From NCBI RefSeq assembly GCF_019059575.1, contig NW_024882209.1:186001-250000 (forward strand): 64,000 bases of DNA. Reading direction: 5' to 3'. This document shows positions 29,001-38,207 of the stretch, piece by piece. This DNA is from Amphibalanus amphitrite (lineage: Eukaryota > Arthropoda > Thecostraca > Balanomorpha > Balanidae). How positions within the stretch are numbered: the first letter of the stretch is position 1; each line of letters starts with the position of its first letter. The notes under the pieces were generated by a model that did no database searches, had not been told where the DNA came from, and saw only the letters and a program-made list of their open reading frames with translations. A program made the translations under genes and the position numbers.

Positions 29001-30076
29001 TTAGCATCATCTAGACGGCGAAGGTTTTCATGTGATGGATTCATCTTAAACAATGCATCGCATCTGTTGACTTCTATTGTTGCTTCTTTTTCTTTTATCC
29101 TGTTTCTTTTAGCTTTTTGTTTTGAAAAGCGTATTGTTTCTCCACGGATCATCATAAGTAAGGTTTCATAAAATAACCCATCATTTATGATAAACTCTAT
29201 CGCACTAAAGTTCTTTGGATCACATATAAAGCAATCACTATAAATTGGAACCGCATATTGCTTTATTACACTATTAATGACCTTCACCACTAAGGTGTTG
29301 TATGAGTCATCGTCTATTAATGACTCATTAAACTTCCAAAGCCCAGGACCACTCTTCTTTCTAGGCTGCTTCAAATTTAGTGACACCATACAGTGGTCTG
29401 ATCTGTACCCTGTTTGAACGTTAACTTCCGTAACATGATTCAACAAATGTTCCTGAATATATAGTCGATCTAGCCGTCCCCATTTGAATGGATTTTGACG
29501 AGTCCAGGTGGCACTTCTCGTTTGAGGATGAAGTTCATCCCAGGTGTCTAACAGACTAAAATGTTCAATGAGGCTAGCAAATACATTTCTGGCACGGGGG
29601 TTATTCTGCTGAGAGTAATTTGAGTCTTGTTGGTAATTCATTACAAAGTTAAAATCCCCTCCGATTAATAAATTTTCCGATCCAATTTCGCTCAGCCTCA
29701 TTCGGAGCTGGTCGAAAAAATTAGGGCAGTCATCATTTGGGCCATAGATACTGACGAATGTGTAAGTGTTTGGAAATATATTGCAAACTAGTATGACAAA
29801 ATTACCGTCTTTACAATATTCTTCATGGATTATTTCATGCTGCACGTTGGATTTAAACAGGATCGATGTGCCCCGGCTGTTTGATGAGCCACAAGAATGA
29901 TAACCTTTCCCTCTCCAGAGGTGGTTAAAGTTGTGAACTGTTTGTGTTGTCAAGTGTGTATCTTGCAATAGCAATATATCATTTTCTTTCTTTCGCAGAT
30001 AATTAACAACGTCTCTTCTTTTCACTTGACCTCCTAGGCCTCTACAATTAAATGTCGCAACTTTGAGCTCGGACAT
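26045..30076 (-). CDS. LINE ORF2: endonuclease and reverse transcriptase
   Basis: This 1343-codon frame encodes an APE-type endonuclease followed by reverse transcriptase. Visible endonuclease motifs are NCRGLGG (residues 10-16), LLLQDTHL (about 35-42), SIYGPND, GGDFNF, RLDRLY and SDHCMV. The usual catalytic Glu of LQET is Asp in this copy. Reverse transcriptase motifs include GWRPISLLNVD, AIDFEAAFDTV, GIRQGDPISGYLF and the catalytic QYADD (about residue 714). A CX2C...HX4C zinc-finger-like motif (LCSFCNLNDETLIHLVWEC) lies near residue 1160, as in L1/Tx1-type elements. The last about 85 residues are GC-rich, Ala/Pro/Arg-rich and unlike the rest. The protein would nick target DNA and copy the element RNA. 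No internal stop is seen, so the copy could be recently active. Confidence 0.93.
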   Translation of the reverse strand: MSELKVATFNCRGLGGQVKRRDVVNYLRKKENDILLLQDTHLTTQTVHNFNHLWRGKGYHSCGSSNSRGTSILFKSNVQHEIIHEEYCKDGNFVILVCNIFPNTYTFVSIYGPNDDCPNFFDQLRMRLSEIGSENLLIGGDFNFVMNYQQDSNYSQQNNPRARNVFASLIEHFSLLDTWDELHPQTRSATWTRQNPFKWGRLDRLYIQEHLLNHVTEVNVQTGYRSDHCMVSLNLKQPRKKSGPGLWKFNESLIDDDSYNTLVVKVINSVIKQYAVPIYSDCFICDPKNFSAIEFIINDGLFYETLLMMIRGETIRFSKQKAKRNRIKEKEATIEVNRCDALFKMNPSHENLRRLDDAKQNLENIRKPMIQGLITRSRVKWFEEGERCTKYFLSLEKRNAVRNSIQSLKIGDSIINDKEEINKHFSKNLEEKYKKNSNANPTTCLRKHITRKLRQDQRDVLDMPLTLNELHGALMSMKKGKSPGSNGFTSTFFKHFWELIGVFLFRATNEGLLFQKVLNSHKESIITLIPKQGKPMDSIKGWRPISLLNVDFKIVSTAIANRLKSVLSSLISPSQTAYIPGRFIGENSRLMYDVIEHVNNVGSSGCAMAIDFEAAFDTVSWQFLLEALRYYNFGPFYVKMVKTFYLNSNNHARILLDGKLGDKIYMERGIRQGDPISGYLFNLVVEPLTSQMIKSEIIKGIALGQGIEARVSQYADDLIVFSQLNQPSIRGVINELEQFTKVSGLRVNVDKTKCLPIGKSKDNECLSNLGVNVVNELKVLGIVYNSTNNDIEDKNVSLVIPKLVQEIAQWRRRKLTLLGKITVVKAMLLSKFVHLFTSLPNPSWDIIKKINCLLFNFIWDSKSDKIKRSKLVQDYNSGGLKMVELEAFIKSLKTSWLQRLYWSSCDAVWASHVNNNLPSVEKLICFGVSKLKDVTAKRFKNRFWKDVLNAWVSFCASVHLAPSELLTEPLWFSDHTKFRKSIVKSWDEKGLRFLVDLFNKETGALRGRSELCELFNVKMTFLCHASLVRNISALSIAAQEVKNVALPIMPFKLTLLGKTRKISHEVYKVLIAKLKSKPSNIQSSVKRKWIRDVQIHEETLDDVRQSTRSTYLQSFHYRFTSRIMATNTFLHRIGIAESTLCSFCNLNDETLIHLVWECDVTQKYVKEIIDHLKHKYELSFRFTNQSWVFPRVSMLGSLGTLISTIAKLVIFKAKYNSSIPHLQHFLSLVKIEASNEERYALKSNSMQSHVLKWGRLANISREIDNSQPISNPCSLTTESIVLPARTGSRVGVGRWLRRPSGPDSPALRSLPARSSASAARGGPVAAAAAGAVALCSSAVLAGD

Positions 30077-30716
30077 AAGCCAGGATATACACAGCTAGAC
30101 AGCTGTTGCTATGAACGGTAGGAGATACATCAAAAGAAAATAGTTGACCGTGAACTAATATAGTGCGCACAGGGCCACGGGCAGGAGGGGCCACCCGACT
30201 AGGCCGGCAGCGACAAATCCAGGTCGCACGAGGGGCGCTCGGCCAGGGGCCGACGCCGACTCTCTCACCGCCCATCACGTTGTCTCCCTCCACACCTCCG
30301 CGCCCAGGAGCCACAGCGCAGACCCCGCCGCCGCCGCCGCCGCCACCGCCGCCGCCACCGCCGCCGCCGCAAACGCCGCGCCCGCCACCGGCAGGCTGGA
30401 CGACAAACCGCTTTAACATAGAAAGTTTATGCCAGTTACTAACAAAAATATCAAAGAAATCAGTTAACAAACACAGCTGAGGGGTACGCGAGCGGTAATT
30501 TAGCGACGCATACAGCATGATAAGCAAAACACTTACGATGAAAGCTAGTGCAAGAAACACGGATTTTCCTGACTTAAGTCTATCGAATAAGATGCTCTCA
30601 AAACATTTCATAAAGAAAAACAGAACGGGAACATTGTGTATGTTCAAATATGAAAAACAGCAAAACAGGGTAACTGTTAGAGCGATCATTACACTGATTA
30701 TGCCAGACTCTTCTCT
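30077..30716 (-). other. LINE inter-ORF spacer with (CCG)n tract
   Basis: This 640-bp spacer separates ORF1 and ORF2. A CCG-rich microsatellite lies at about 30327-30372. A 213-codon minus frame (30048-30689) has a hydrophobic start and a poly-Gly tract; I do not consider it a conserved third ORF. Confidence 0.6.
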
Positions 30717-32150
30717 CTAGAAATACTCCCTGATATCTCTGGAACGCGAACCAGCTGCCGGGTTACCAGGAGCGGCAGGGTGCGCCTCACGAGCTCCGTA
30801 CGACCGGTCCTTACCAGCAGGACCGCGCCCCGATCCGGTCCTGCTCGACCCGACAGTGGCGACATCTGTAGCCGGCCGAGAGCTCGCACTCGCCGCCCCT
30901 CGATGGTCCCCATCCCCATCAGAATCCCGCGCCACCCCAGCAGGTCCACCAGTCTCTGACGTCACAGCCAAGGGCGCGTCCGATACGGCGGCAGCGGGGG
31001 GCCGCCGCGGCGCGCGGCCGCCATCAGCCGCGTCGGTCAGCAGCTCAGCAGGTGCGCCCGGAGACGGCACCTCACGGAGCGGCGGAGACAGCTGCACCAG
31101 TCGAACCGATGGTGTCTGGGCGCACTCCAGAAGCGACGATGTGGTCCTCTGACGTTGCACTCCGATGGAATCTGCTGATTCCAGTCCGTCAGCAGCCCCC
31201 ACACGTGACGGCCCGGAGTACGAACCCCGACGACCCGGACTGTTAGTATCCACGGGATCATGCGTCTCCACCGCCATGTTGTTGTCGGTGCTTCGAGGCG
31301 AGGTCGCTGCCCGCCCCGAACTTCTCCGCTCCCCGCTAGGGGCGGCGCACGGCGGTGCTGCTCCGCGCTCTCCCTGGGCGCGCCTCTGGTCGGGGCGCTC
31401 CGGCGGGTCACCGCCAGCGAGCTGGCGTACCGCCTCCGGGTCAGCGATACGTATCGGTGCCGATCCACGTGACCGGCACACGAGGATATCTCCAGAACGG
31501 GTAAAAACCGAATGGATCCTTCCCTCCTTCTTCATTCGCAACAGCTCCAAAAACATGGCCTGCCTGCGTGGCGTCAGTGATTCGGCGATAAAGAGGCCGG
31601 AACCCTTCAGCCTTGCCTTCGACCGGAAAAGGATGTCTCTGTCGGAACCTGTTGCAAAGGAGGTAAACTCCAGCAGTATCTTTCCATTCTGCAGTCTTAT
31701 GACGGTCTTGACCTGCCTGTCGTCCAGAGTGTGGTTCAGATACTGTTGCACCACGGACCGAATCTGTCTCACTGCCTGGTCCCGCTGGGTGTGCGTCTGA
31801 ACCGCCGGCCCGGAGAAAAACAGGCACGCCAGCCTCTGCTCCTGCTGTCGCTTATCCTCCACCAGTTCCAGCTCCTGAACTCGCCGTCTGAGGTGGGCTG
31901 TCTCCTTACGCAGTTGGACAATGTCCAGATCAGCGGAATACTGCCTGTTAGACACCGCAGTGATCGAGTCCATTGTGAAAGACAGTGACTCCTCGATCGC
32001 CACTAAGCGTCCGTCACTCGCGGCCTTTATCTCACGAACACATTTCGCATTTTCTTCCACGATGAATTTCTTCAACTCTTCGCAAAGCTCACTTTGTCCT
32101 CCTTCTGTTGGAGAACACGCCTTTCGCTTTTTGGTCATGGTTAGACCCAC
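30717..32150 (-). CDS. LINE ORF1: coiled-coil RNA-binding protein
   Basis: This 477-codon frame lies upstream of ORF2 in the LINE. A basic N-terminus (MTKKRKA) is followed by a predicted coiled coil (about residues 20-120, heptad-like Leu/Val with many Glu/Arg/Lys and an LRRRVQELELVEDKRQQEQR stretch). Next comes a segment resembling the RRM-like plus C-terminal domains of L1-type ORF1p (about 125-265, including ACLFFSG, VIRLQNGKILLEF and FIAESLTPRRQ). The last about 200 residues are low-complexity, Ser/Arg/Pro/Gly-rich and probably disordered. L1 ORF1 proteins trimerise and coat the element RNA. Order, spacing and strand match ORF2. No zinc knuckle is visible. Confidence 0.85.
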   Translation of the reverse strand: MGLTMTKKRKACSPTEGGQSELCEELKKFIVEENAKCVREIKAASDGRLVAIEESLSFTMDSITAVSNRQYSADLDIVQLRKETAHLRRRVQELELVEDKRQQEQRLACLFFSGPAVQTHTQRDQAVRQIRSVVQQYLNHTLDDRQVKTVIRLQNGKILLEFTSFATGSDRDILFRSKARLKGSGLFIAESLTPRRQAMFLELLRMKKEGRIHSVFTRSGDILVCRSRGSAPIRIADPEAVRQLAGGDPPERPDQRRAQGERGAAPPCAAPSGERRSSGRAATSPRSTDNNMAVETHDPVDTNSPGRRGSYSGPSRVGAADGLESADSIGVQRQRTTSSLLECAQTPSVRLVQLSPPLREVPSPGAPAELLTDAADGGRAPRRPPAAAVSDAPLAVTSETGGPAGVARDSDGDGDHRGAASASSRPATDVATVGSSRTGSGRGPAGKDRSYGAREAHPAAPGNPAAGSRSRDIREYF

Positions 32151-33193
32151 AAGCGACTCACGCTACACAAAAACACTAGCTGGCCAGGTGCTCTCGCTCC
32201 ACCAGCCGCGCGTGCGGACGGAGCGGCCGCAAACACGTCCGGCCGGGTCAAGGTCGACCGGTCAACTGCATAACCCCCCTTTTTGGACGCCTGGATCCGC
32301 CTATTATAGCAAAAACGTGTCAAAAGAGGATGCACAATAACTGTATATGTTATCACATGATACCTTTCATTCACTGTTCGTAAAACTGGTGCAGCATCGT
32401 GATCTTCGCCCAAATGACCCGCTTCACGAATAGGACCCCCCAATTCCCAGTGCTCTGGAGCCGCCCCTGGTAAAGTTATGAACTTGAAATTTTCAGGGAA
32501 TGTGCCCAATTTAGTTTTAGGAAAAGTCAGAAAATTTCAGCATCGTAGCTTCAGCGGTTTCGGAGATAGTCCCGAAAAACCTGAGGGGTGGATAAAAACA
32601 ACCCCCCTGCCACTAATAGGGTTAAGAAATGCGTTGTAAAATCGAGTAAAATGCATTTCCTTGAAAATAATCGATGGGGATATTCTGCTATTTGAGGTCA
32701 CTGATACCAGGTCAGATCACAGAGGTCAGGTCACTGAGGGTCACAATATGAAAATATCATGTGATGCATGTTTTATGGTCTATCTTACATGTGAAATGCG
32801 AGTATGTGGGTCAGGCAGCCTTTGGGACCAGTTTAGATTATGTTCTGGTGAAGGTCAGGTCAAGGTCAGGTCAAAAAAGGTCAACTTTCAAAGTTGATAG
32901 TTATGCATAAAATGGGTATTGATTCGAATTTCGATGCAGCTCGTCACGGGGAGTCTCAATGTGGTCTTTGTTTTGCGTTACGAGGTCTACTGCAATTGCT
33001 CATACCTATTGAGTTTGAAAATTTGACGTTTTCAATTTTGAACAGTTTTTTTCGCTATAACTTGGCCAAAATAAGGAGGTATCGATCTCAAATTTGGTAT
33101 GAAGATAGAAGGCGGTAAGGAATATCATATATATTCTGTTTTTTTTCTCTCGAAATTAAAAAAAAAACTTTTTGGCTTTTTCGGCTATTATAT

Positions 33194-33384
33194 TGTTGCG
33201 TTCACTCACCGAGCACTCGTCGATAACTGCCGCGTCCGTGCGGCGCTGGCCCGCGCGGAGCGGGACGGGGTTGTGACCTCCAGTGCCCCGGGGCAAGGTC
33301 AGCTGGCGGTCGGATGATCGGCCGGTCACGCGCAGGGGCGGTCGCGCGCGCACAGTGAGGGGAGGCCGAAGTGTGACCGCCACA
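33194..33384 (-). repeat. Gypsy 3' LTR
   Basis: This 191-bp copy reads TGTTGCGTTCACTC to GTGTGACCGCCACA on the plus strand and is identical to the copy at 38208-38398. It is short for a Gypsy LTR and very GC-rich. Confidence 0.97.
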
Positions 33385-33405
33385 CACCTCCCTCCCCACT
33401 TCCAG
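33385..33405 (-). other. Polypurine tract for plus-strand priming
   Basis: Read on the minus strand this is GGAAGTGGGGAGGGAGG then TGTG, immediately upstream of the 3' LTR and just after the pol stop codon. That is where reverse transcription of LTR elements starts its second strand. Confidence 0.8.
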
Positions 33406-36400
33406 CTACATCTTCGTGTAGGTGAGCCGATCAGGCTCGTTGCGGTTTCGCAGCGGGTAGCGGTTCAGCTGCGGCGGGGAGCAGGTCTCAGATTCAGCAG
33501 GCTCCTCGGTGGGCTCATCCTCAGCAGCCCTCGGTCCGTGAGAACCGTCCGGTGCCGCGCCATGACGCAGGTCTTCCACGGCCAGGTCCACGAACGAGTC
33601 CAGGCGGGTCTCGTCAGCCCGACGTGCAGGCGCCGGCGCCGGCAGGACGGGGGCCGGGGTGCCGGCGTCCGAGCTGCAGTCCTCAGAGAGCAGTCGGTCA
33701 GGCCTCACTGGACAAGCACGCAGGCGGTCGTGGTGCACGATCATAGACCACCTCCTGCCGTCTACTTCCCTCACTCGGTAGGTCACTTCGCTCTTCAACT
33801 GGAGAACCTCGAACGGTCCTATCCACTTGTTGGACAGCTTCGGACTGACGCCTACCTTCCTGTTCAGGTTTGACACCATGACGAGGTCCCCCGGAGCGTG
33901 CTGACTGAACCTGACGGTCTGTTTCTGTCTGTAGGCGCGCCTGCTGGACTCCACCTTCTCCTTCACCTCATGGCGCAGCTCGTCCAGTTCTTGGAGGCGT
34001 GATGCTATCTGGCTGTCATCTCGGGCGCGACCTGCCGCGAGATCTGTTGGAGTCGTGGCCTCATAGCCGAGCAGCAGCATATGTGGAGTCTGTCCCGTTG
34101 TTTCATGCACGCTTGTCCGGTAAGCCGCCATGACCTCCGGGAGCCGTGCATCCCAGTCAGCGTGATTTGTCGACACGTAGGACCGGAGCATGTTGCCGAG
34201 TGTTCTCATGAACCGTTCCGCTTGCGGGTTTCCTTGTGGATGATGGGGAGTTGTCCGACTTTTCTGGATGCCGAACCTTGCACACAGCATGCGGAAGAGC
34301 TCAGACTCAAACTGCTTCCCTTGGTCTGAGTGGATCTGACGCATGGCGCCGAAGCGACAGATGATCTCATCCATGAGGACCTTGCACACGCTCTCGGCGT
34401 TCTGACGCTCCATCGGGAACGCTTCCGTCCACTTCGTTGCCTGATCTGTGACAACGAGTATGTACTTGTTACCCCTCCGACTGGGCGAGAATGGTTCGCA
34501 GATGTCAACTGACACGAAGTCCCACGGCCGCAGCGGAACAGGCAACGGCTGATGTGGGGCCTTGTCGCGCTGGTCTGGCTGCTTCACCTGGAGACACACC
34601 TGACAGGAACGGCACCAGTCGGAGACATCCGCAGTCATCGTGACCCAGAAGAACCGGTCTCTTACTCTATCCAGAGTGCGCCTCCCTCCTTGATGGCCAG
34701 ACATGGGGTCATCATGCGCCAGCCTCAGCACAGCCGGCACCAGGTGTGCCGGCACGACAACTTGCTCGCGCTCTCGGCCGCGGCACCTGTATCTGTTGAT
34801 CAGTAGTCCGGCTTCGATCTTCAACGCGTCTCTTCTCCTCCAAAGCCGTCGTGCTCCTTCCGGAGCGGTCTGGGCGAGCCTGCCGATCGCGATGCCGTCC
34901 TTGACACAGCGCAGAGCCTCGTCCCGCTCCTGCTCCTCCGGTGTCACCAGAGCCGTGTCTGTCAGACGCACGGCGCTGACCGGCGCACGGTACAGCGCGT
35001 CGGCATGGGGAATGGACTTCCCGGCGACGTGTTGGATGTCGAGCTCGAACTCAGACAGCTTCAGAGCCCACCTGGCGAGACGTCCCTTCAGCTTGTTGGA
35101 GGTGGAGAGAGCCAGCAGTGGGTTGTGATCCGTTCTGAGCACGCAACGCCTCCCGTAGATGTAGACCCTGAAGTGTTCCACGGCCCAGACCAGTCCAAGA
35201 CACTCCTTCTCCGAGGTCGAGTAGTTACGTTCGGCCTTTGCCAACACTCGGCTGGCAAACGCGACGGGCCGGCCATTCTGAGACAGGATCGCGGAGATCC
35301 CAACATCGGAGGCATCAGTCGTCAGCTCGAAGTCGCTGTCCATCTTGGGATACGCCAGGACTGGCGCAGTCACCAGAACGCCTCTCAGTTGTTGGAACGC
35401 ACTGTCGCACTCTGTAGTCCATCTGAAGCCGTTCTTGAAAGTACGGTCTGCCTTCCTCTCCAACAGTCTCAGCAGCGGCTTGGCCATGTCGGCGTACTTG
35501 GGACAGAAGCGCCGATAGTAGGATGTCAGACCGATGAACCTCTGAAGCTCCTCGTGCGATGCTGGCGTCGGGTAGTCGCTTACGGCCTTGAGCTTGTCTG
35601 GATCAGGGCGGATGCCGTCCTGGGTCACGAGGTACCCCAGGTAGCGTACCTCCTTCTTGGCGAAACTACACTTCCCCAGATTCAAGAGCAGATTGGCGTC
35701 CGCGAATCTCCCCAGGATGTCGTCCAGTCGTTTCAGGTGCGTGTCGAAGTCCTTCGACCATAGGATGACATCGTCCACGTACGACAGGGTGTATAGCCAG
35801 TTCGAGTCCGCCAGAAGCATCTGGAGCGCCATCTGCAGCGTTGCGCCTGAGTTCTTCTGCCCCATGGGCATCCTCAGCCACTCGTAATGGCCGCTGTGGG
35901 TCGAGAACGCTGTCTTCTCGATGTCACGCTCGTCCATCTTGAACTGCCAGTATCCGCTGGCCAGGTCCAGTGTGGTGAAGAAGCTGTTGTTCTGCAGACA
36001 GTCCAGGGCGTCGTCGATCCGGACCAGCGGGTGTGCGTCGAACTCGGTCACTTTGTTGAGGCCTCGGTAGTCGATGGTGAGCCGACTGCTACCGTCCTTC
36101 TTCTTGCACATGACGACGGGCGCGCTCCACGGGCTGTGGCTTCTGCGGATGAGTCCTTTCCGCATTAGGTCCTCACAGAACTCTTCGGTCTTCCGTCGGG
36201 TCTCCCAGTCGGTTCTGCGCGGGGGTATCCGGATGGGCAGCTGATGCTGGTCCTTCAGACGTATGCGGTGCTTCACCAGGTCGCACATACCGACCTCTCC
36301 CCGTACGGAGAACGCGCCGTTGCGTCGCAGCAGGACCGCCGCCAGGGCACGGCGCTGCTCGTCCGTCACATCCGACTCGGCGACCTTGCTGCGGACTATG

Positions 36401-37281
36401 TCTTCCAGCTGTCGCTCTCTTGCCTCCCTTTCCTCCCGGCTGAGATCGCTCAGCGGCGAGGCACGCACTGTCGGCGGATCCGCGTAGCCGACACATCGGG
36501 CGACAGTGCACGACTTGTACAACTTCACTGCACTTCGACCCGGGTTACACAGCCGCAACTGAACAGCGCTGTCTGTCCTGATGACGTCCACAGAGCTCGA
36601 GACGCAGAGGCTGTTCCCGTAGCGTCGTGTGAACTTGCTGTCCTCGACCAAGGTGATGTGCTTCCCGGGTGCACATGCAGTGTCGGCCCGCACTCTGCCC
36701 GCCAGCAGAACCTCAGACGCCGCGGGGATGGTGACGTCCGCGGTGAGCTCGACTGGGTGTCCGTCGGTAGCCGGACGGACGTCGCGGCTCTCCATAGACG
36801 CAACTGCAGCTGGGCCGCCGGGTACCACCGCCCTCTCGCCGAGGCTGCGTCCGCCGGTCACACGCCTGTCGGCCGTAGAGTTCTCCGTCAGTCGCATAGT
36901 CATGTGCAAGAAGTCGAGCGCCACCTCGCCATACAGGGACAAGAAGTCATTGCCGAGGACGCATTCGGTGTTCACACTGTCAACAATCAGTACCGTGTGA
37001 CGCCGCGGCGGCAGGTGACCACACTCGACGGTTGCATCAACAGTCCCCCTCACCTTCAACGGCGTGCCATCAATAGTCACCGGTGCCGATGCAGGGTGCA
37101 CGAGGGGTCGGAACGCTTTGCACCCTACCGCCGGGCAGCTGCTGGTGACGAACGTGACGTCACTGCCAGTGTCAGCAAGCCACGTGACGCGGACGCCGTC
37201 GATGGCGCCCCGGATCAGCGGAGTCGTCCGAGCCACCCTAGAAGAGGCTACTACAGCGGGGACCGAGGAGCGGCGGCTCAC
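33406..37281 (-). CDS. Gypsy pol polyprotein
   Basis: The frame has 1291 codons. Protease comes first, with LADTGSDVTF (Asp at about residue 36). Reverse transcriptase follows, with YRGLNKVT, FTTLDLASGYWQ, MPMGQKNSGATLQ and catalytic YVDD (about residue 504). RNase H has FELTTDASDVG. Integrase has an HX4H...CX2C finger (SGHQGG...CRSCQVC), DDE-core words (VVTDQATKW, HSDQGKQFES, PQGNPQAERF) and a C-terminal GPY-type module (WIGPFEVLQL). I see no chromodomain. The first codon shown is GTG overlapping the gag-NC stop (ATGTGAG), so pol is entered by -1 frameshift or reinitiation rather than by its own ATG. No internal stop. The product would cut the polyprotein, copy the RNA and integrate the cDNA. 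Confidence 0.95.
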   Translation of the reverse strand: MSRRSSVPAVVASSRVARTTPLIRGAIDGVRVTWLADTGSDVTFVTSSCPAVGCKAFRPLVHPASAPVTIDGTPLKVRGTVDATVECGHLPPRRHTVLIVDSVNTECVLGNDFLSLYGEVALDFLHMTMRLTENSTADRRVTGGRSLGERAVVPGGPAAVASMESRDVRPATDGHPVELTADVTIPAASEVLLAGRVRADTACAPGKHITLVEDSKFTRRYGNSLCVSSSVDVIRTDSAVQLRLCNPGRSAVKLYKSCTVARCVGYADPPTVRASPLSDLSREEREARERQLEDIVRSKVAESDVTDEQRRALAAVLLRRNGAFSVRGEVGMCDLVKHRIRLKDQHQLPIRIPPRRTDWETRRKTEEFCEDLMRKGLIRRSHSPWSAPVVMCKKKDGSSRLTIDYRGLNKVTEFDAHPLVRIDDALDCLQNNSFFTTLDLASGYWQFKMDERDIEKTAFSTHSGHYEWLRMPMGQKNSGATLQMALQMLLADSNWLYTLSYVDDVILWSKDFDTHLKRLDDILGRFADANLLLNLGKCSFAKKEVRYLGYLVTQDGIRPDPDKLKAVSDYPTPASHEELQRFIGLTSYYRRFCPKYADMAKPLLRLLERKADRTFKNGFRWTTECDSAFQQLRGVLVTAPVLAYPKMDSDFELTTDASDVGISAILSQNGRPVAFASRVLAKAERNYSTSEKECLGLVWAVEHFRVYIYGRRCVLRTDHNPLLALSTSNKLKGRLARWALKLSEFELDIQHVAGKSIPHADALYRAPVSAVRLTDTALVTPEEQERDEALRCVKDGIAIGRLAQTAPEGARRLWRRRDALKIEAGLLINRYRCRGREREQVVVPAHLVPAVLRLAHDDPMSGHQGGRRTLDRVRDRFFWVTMTADVSDWCRSCQVCLQVKQPDQRDKAPHQPLPVPLRPWDFVSVDICEPFSPSRRGNKYILVVTDQATKWTEAFPMERQNAESVCKVLMDEIICRFGAMRQIHSDQGKQFESELFRMLCARFGIQKSRTTPHHPQGNPQAERFMRTLGNMLRSYVSTNHADWDARLPEVMAAYRTSVHETTGQTPHMLLLGYEATTPTDLAAGRARDDSQIASRLQELDELRHEVKEKVESSRRAYRQKQTVRFSQHAPGDLVMVSNLNRKVGVSPKLSNKWIGPFEVLQLKSEVTYRVREVDGRRWSMIVHHDRLRACPVRPDRLLSEDCSSDAGTPAPVLPAPAPARRADETRLDSFVDLAVEDLRHGAAPDGSHGPRAAEDEPTEEPAESETCSPPQLNRYPLRNRNEPDRLTYTKM

Positions 37282-38206
37282 ATCCTCCTCGGTCCGTTCC
37301 CGTTTCCCGACCGCCGGTCTGCTGGGCGTTGGTACGGACAGTCAGAGCGCCAGTGGGAGAGTTCACCGCAGTTGAAGCAGCCCTCCTCCCTCCGACGGCT
37401 CGATGTTCGGCGCCTGTTGGACGAACGGGACGAGCGGTTGTAGTCGCGGCTGGGACGGAATACGCGACATGCCTGCATCTGCTCCTCCAGCATCTGGATC
37501 TTGTCGGACAGCGCCGACAGCACCGAAGTCTCGCTGGGCTGAGGTTGAGAGCCGGTACTCCACGCTCCGACTGTTCTCCTCTCGGGGCACCATGGACGGC
37601 CCCCACAGATGCGCCGCCTCCCGTTGACGTCTCGATCTGCTCCAGCTTTCTCGCCTCCAGGAGAACCGTCTCTGTCGACCACGTTGGTTGGTAGAACGAA
37701 AGTATGTGTTTCCTCGACTTTTCTCCGATGCCCATCAGAAACCGATCCTTCACCAGCCGCTGGCGGTATGTGGCGTCCTCCCACTCGGGGTAGGCGCGAG
37801 CACACAACGTTTCCAGATCGTACAGGAACGTCGCCAGTGATTCGCCGGGCCTGCGAATACGCTGATGAAACTCCAGCGCGTACTGAACAGCGAGTCCGGG
37901 AGAGTCGAACTCGGCATTCAACTTCTCGCACAGTTTCTTCCAGCTGTTCCTGTCGCCGTCGGAGAGGCGCATCGCGAAGTCGAATGCCCGACCGGTGATC
38001 GCCGGGAGCGCCATCACCGCCGTAGTTTCGTCACTGAAATCGCTGGAGGTCTTCTGTTCCGGTTTTGAACTGTCCCAGTTGCAAGCACGGGCAATCACTT
38101 CTATCTTGCTGATCCACGTTTTTACATTACCACTGCCGTCAAATTCCGGTAAACGGTAATTCTTCGCCATAGCCATGGCTCCGTTGCAGTTTTCCGCTGC
38201 CACCAT
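37278..38206 (-). CDS. Gypsy gag, split over two frames
   Basis: The start codon at 38206 lies one base inside the 5' LTR boundary. The first frame (about residues 1-195, to roughly 37620) is a typical retrotransposon gag capsid region (FDGSGNVKTW near the start, ESLATFLYDLETL, KDRFLMGI). The zinc knuckle CFNCGELSHWRSDC (CX2CX4HX4C) and basic tail lie in another frame ending at 37278. The overlap where a -1 shift could join them is within about 37560-37625, near a G5 run. Either this copy has a 1-nt indel or gag itself uses a frameshift. Gag would assemble particles and package the RNA. Confidence 0.85.
38194..38205 (-). other. Primer-binding site overlapping the gag start, tRNA-Leu type
   Basis: On the minus strand TGGTGGCAGCGG starts two bases after the 5' LTR. 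TGG pairs with a CCA tRNA end. The 12 bases match the complement of the 3' end of animal tRNA-Leu of the type ending CCGCTGCCACCA, recalled rather than searched. The ATG of gag contributes the first TG of the site. Confidence 0.7.
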
Positions 38207-38207
38207 G

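Larger units (their letters stand above)
25824..32284 (-). mobile_element. Full-length L1/Tx1-like LINE with 16-bp target duplication
   Basis: The element body is 25840-32268 (6.4 kb) on the minus strand, so its 5' end is at the right. CATAACCCCCCTTTTT flanks it at 25824-25839 and 32269-32284; the empty site is visible in the related copy near 45150. On the minus strand the 3' end carries AATAAA (25845-25850) followed by a short A-run merging with the duplication, as expected for target-primed reverse transcription. It holds two open, apparently intact ORFs separated by about 640 bp containing a (CCG)n tract. The 5' UTR is only about 118 bp, short for a full-length L1-type element, so slight 5' truncation is possible. 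Confidence 0.92.
25298..32625 (-). mobile_element. TTAA-flanked element, family F, copy 1, split by a LINE
   Basis: TTAA lies at 25298-25301 and 32622-32625. The left end is long: CTATTAGTGGCAGG occurs twice, 14 bp apart, before the G-run. The right end is short (CCTGCCACTAATAGGG-TTAA). The left hairpin loop is CTGTTTACGA; at the right, GATAAAAACA lies between G and C runs. Outside the LINE insertion (25840-32268) it matches the uninterrupted copy at 44613-45503. It is itself inserted at TTAA in the family G element. Confidence 0.88.

Noticed and set aside
30048-30689. 213-codon minus-strand frame between the LINE ORFs
   Set aside because: Poly-Gly tract and no recognisable domain; it overlaps the ORF2 start and looks like spacer sequence.
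33099-33873. Open frames crossing the Gypsy 3' LTR on the plus strand
   Set aside because: They are antisense to the pol end and the GC-rich LTR, with no protein family resemblance.
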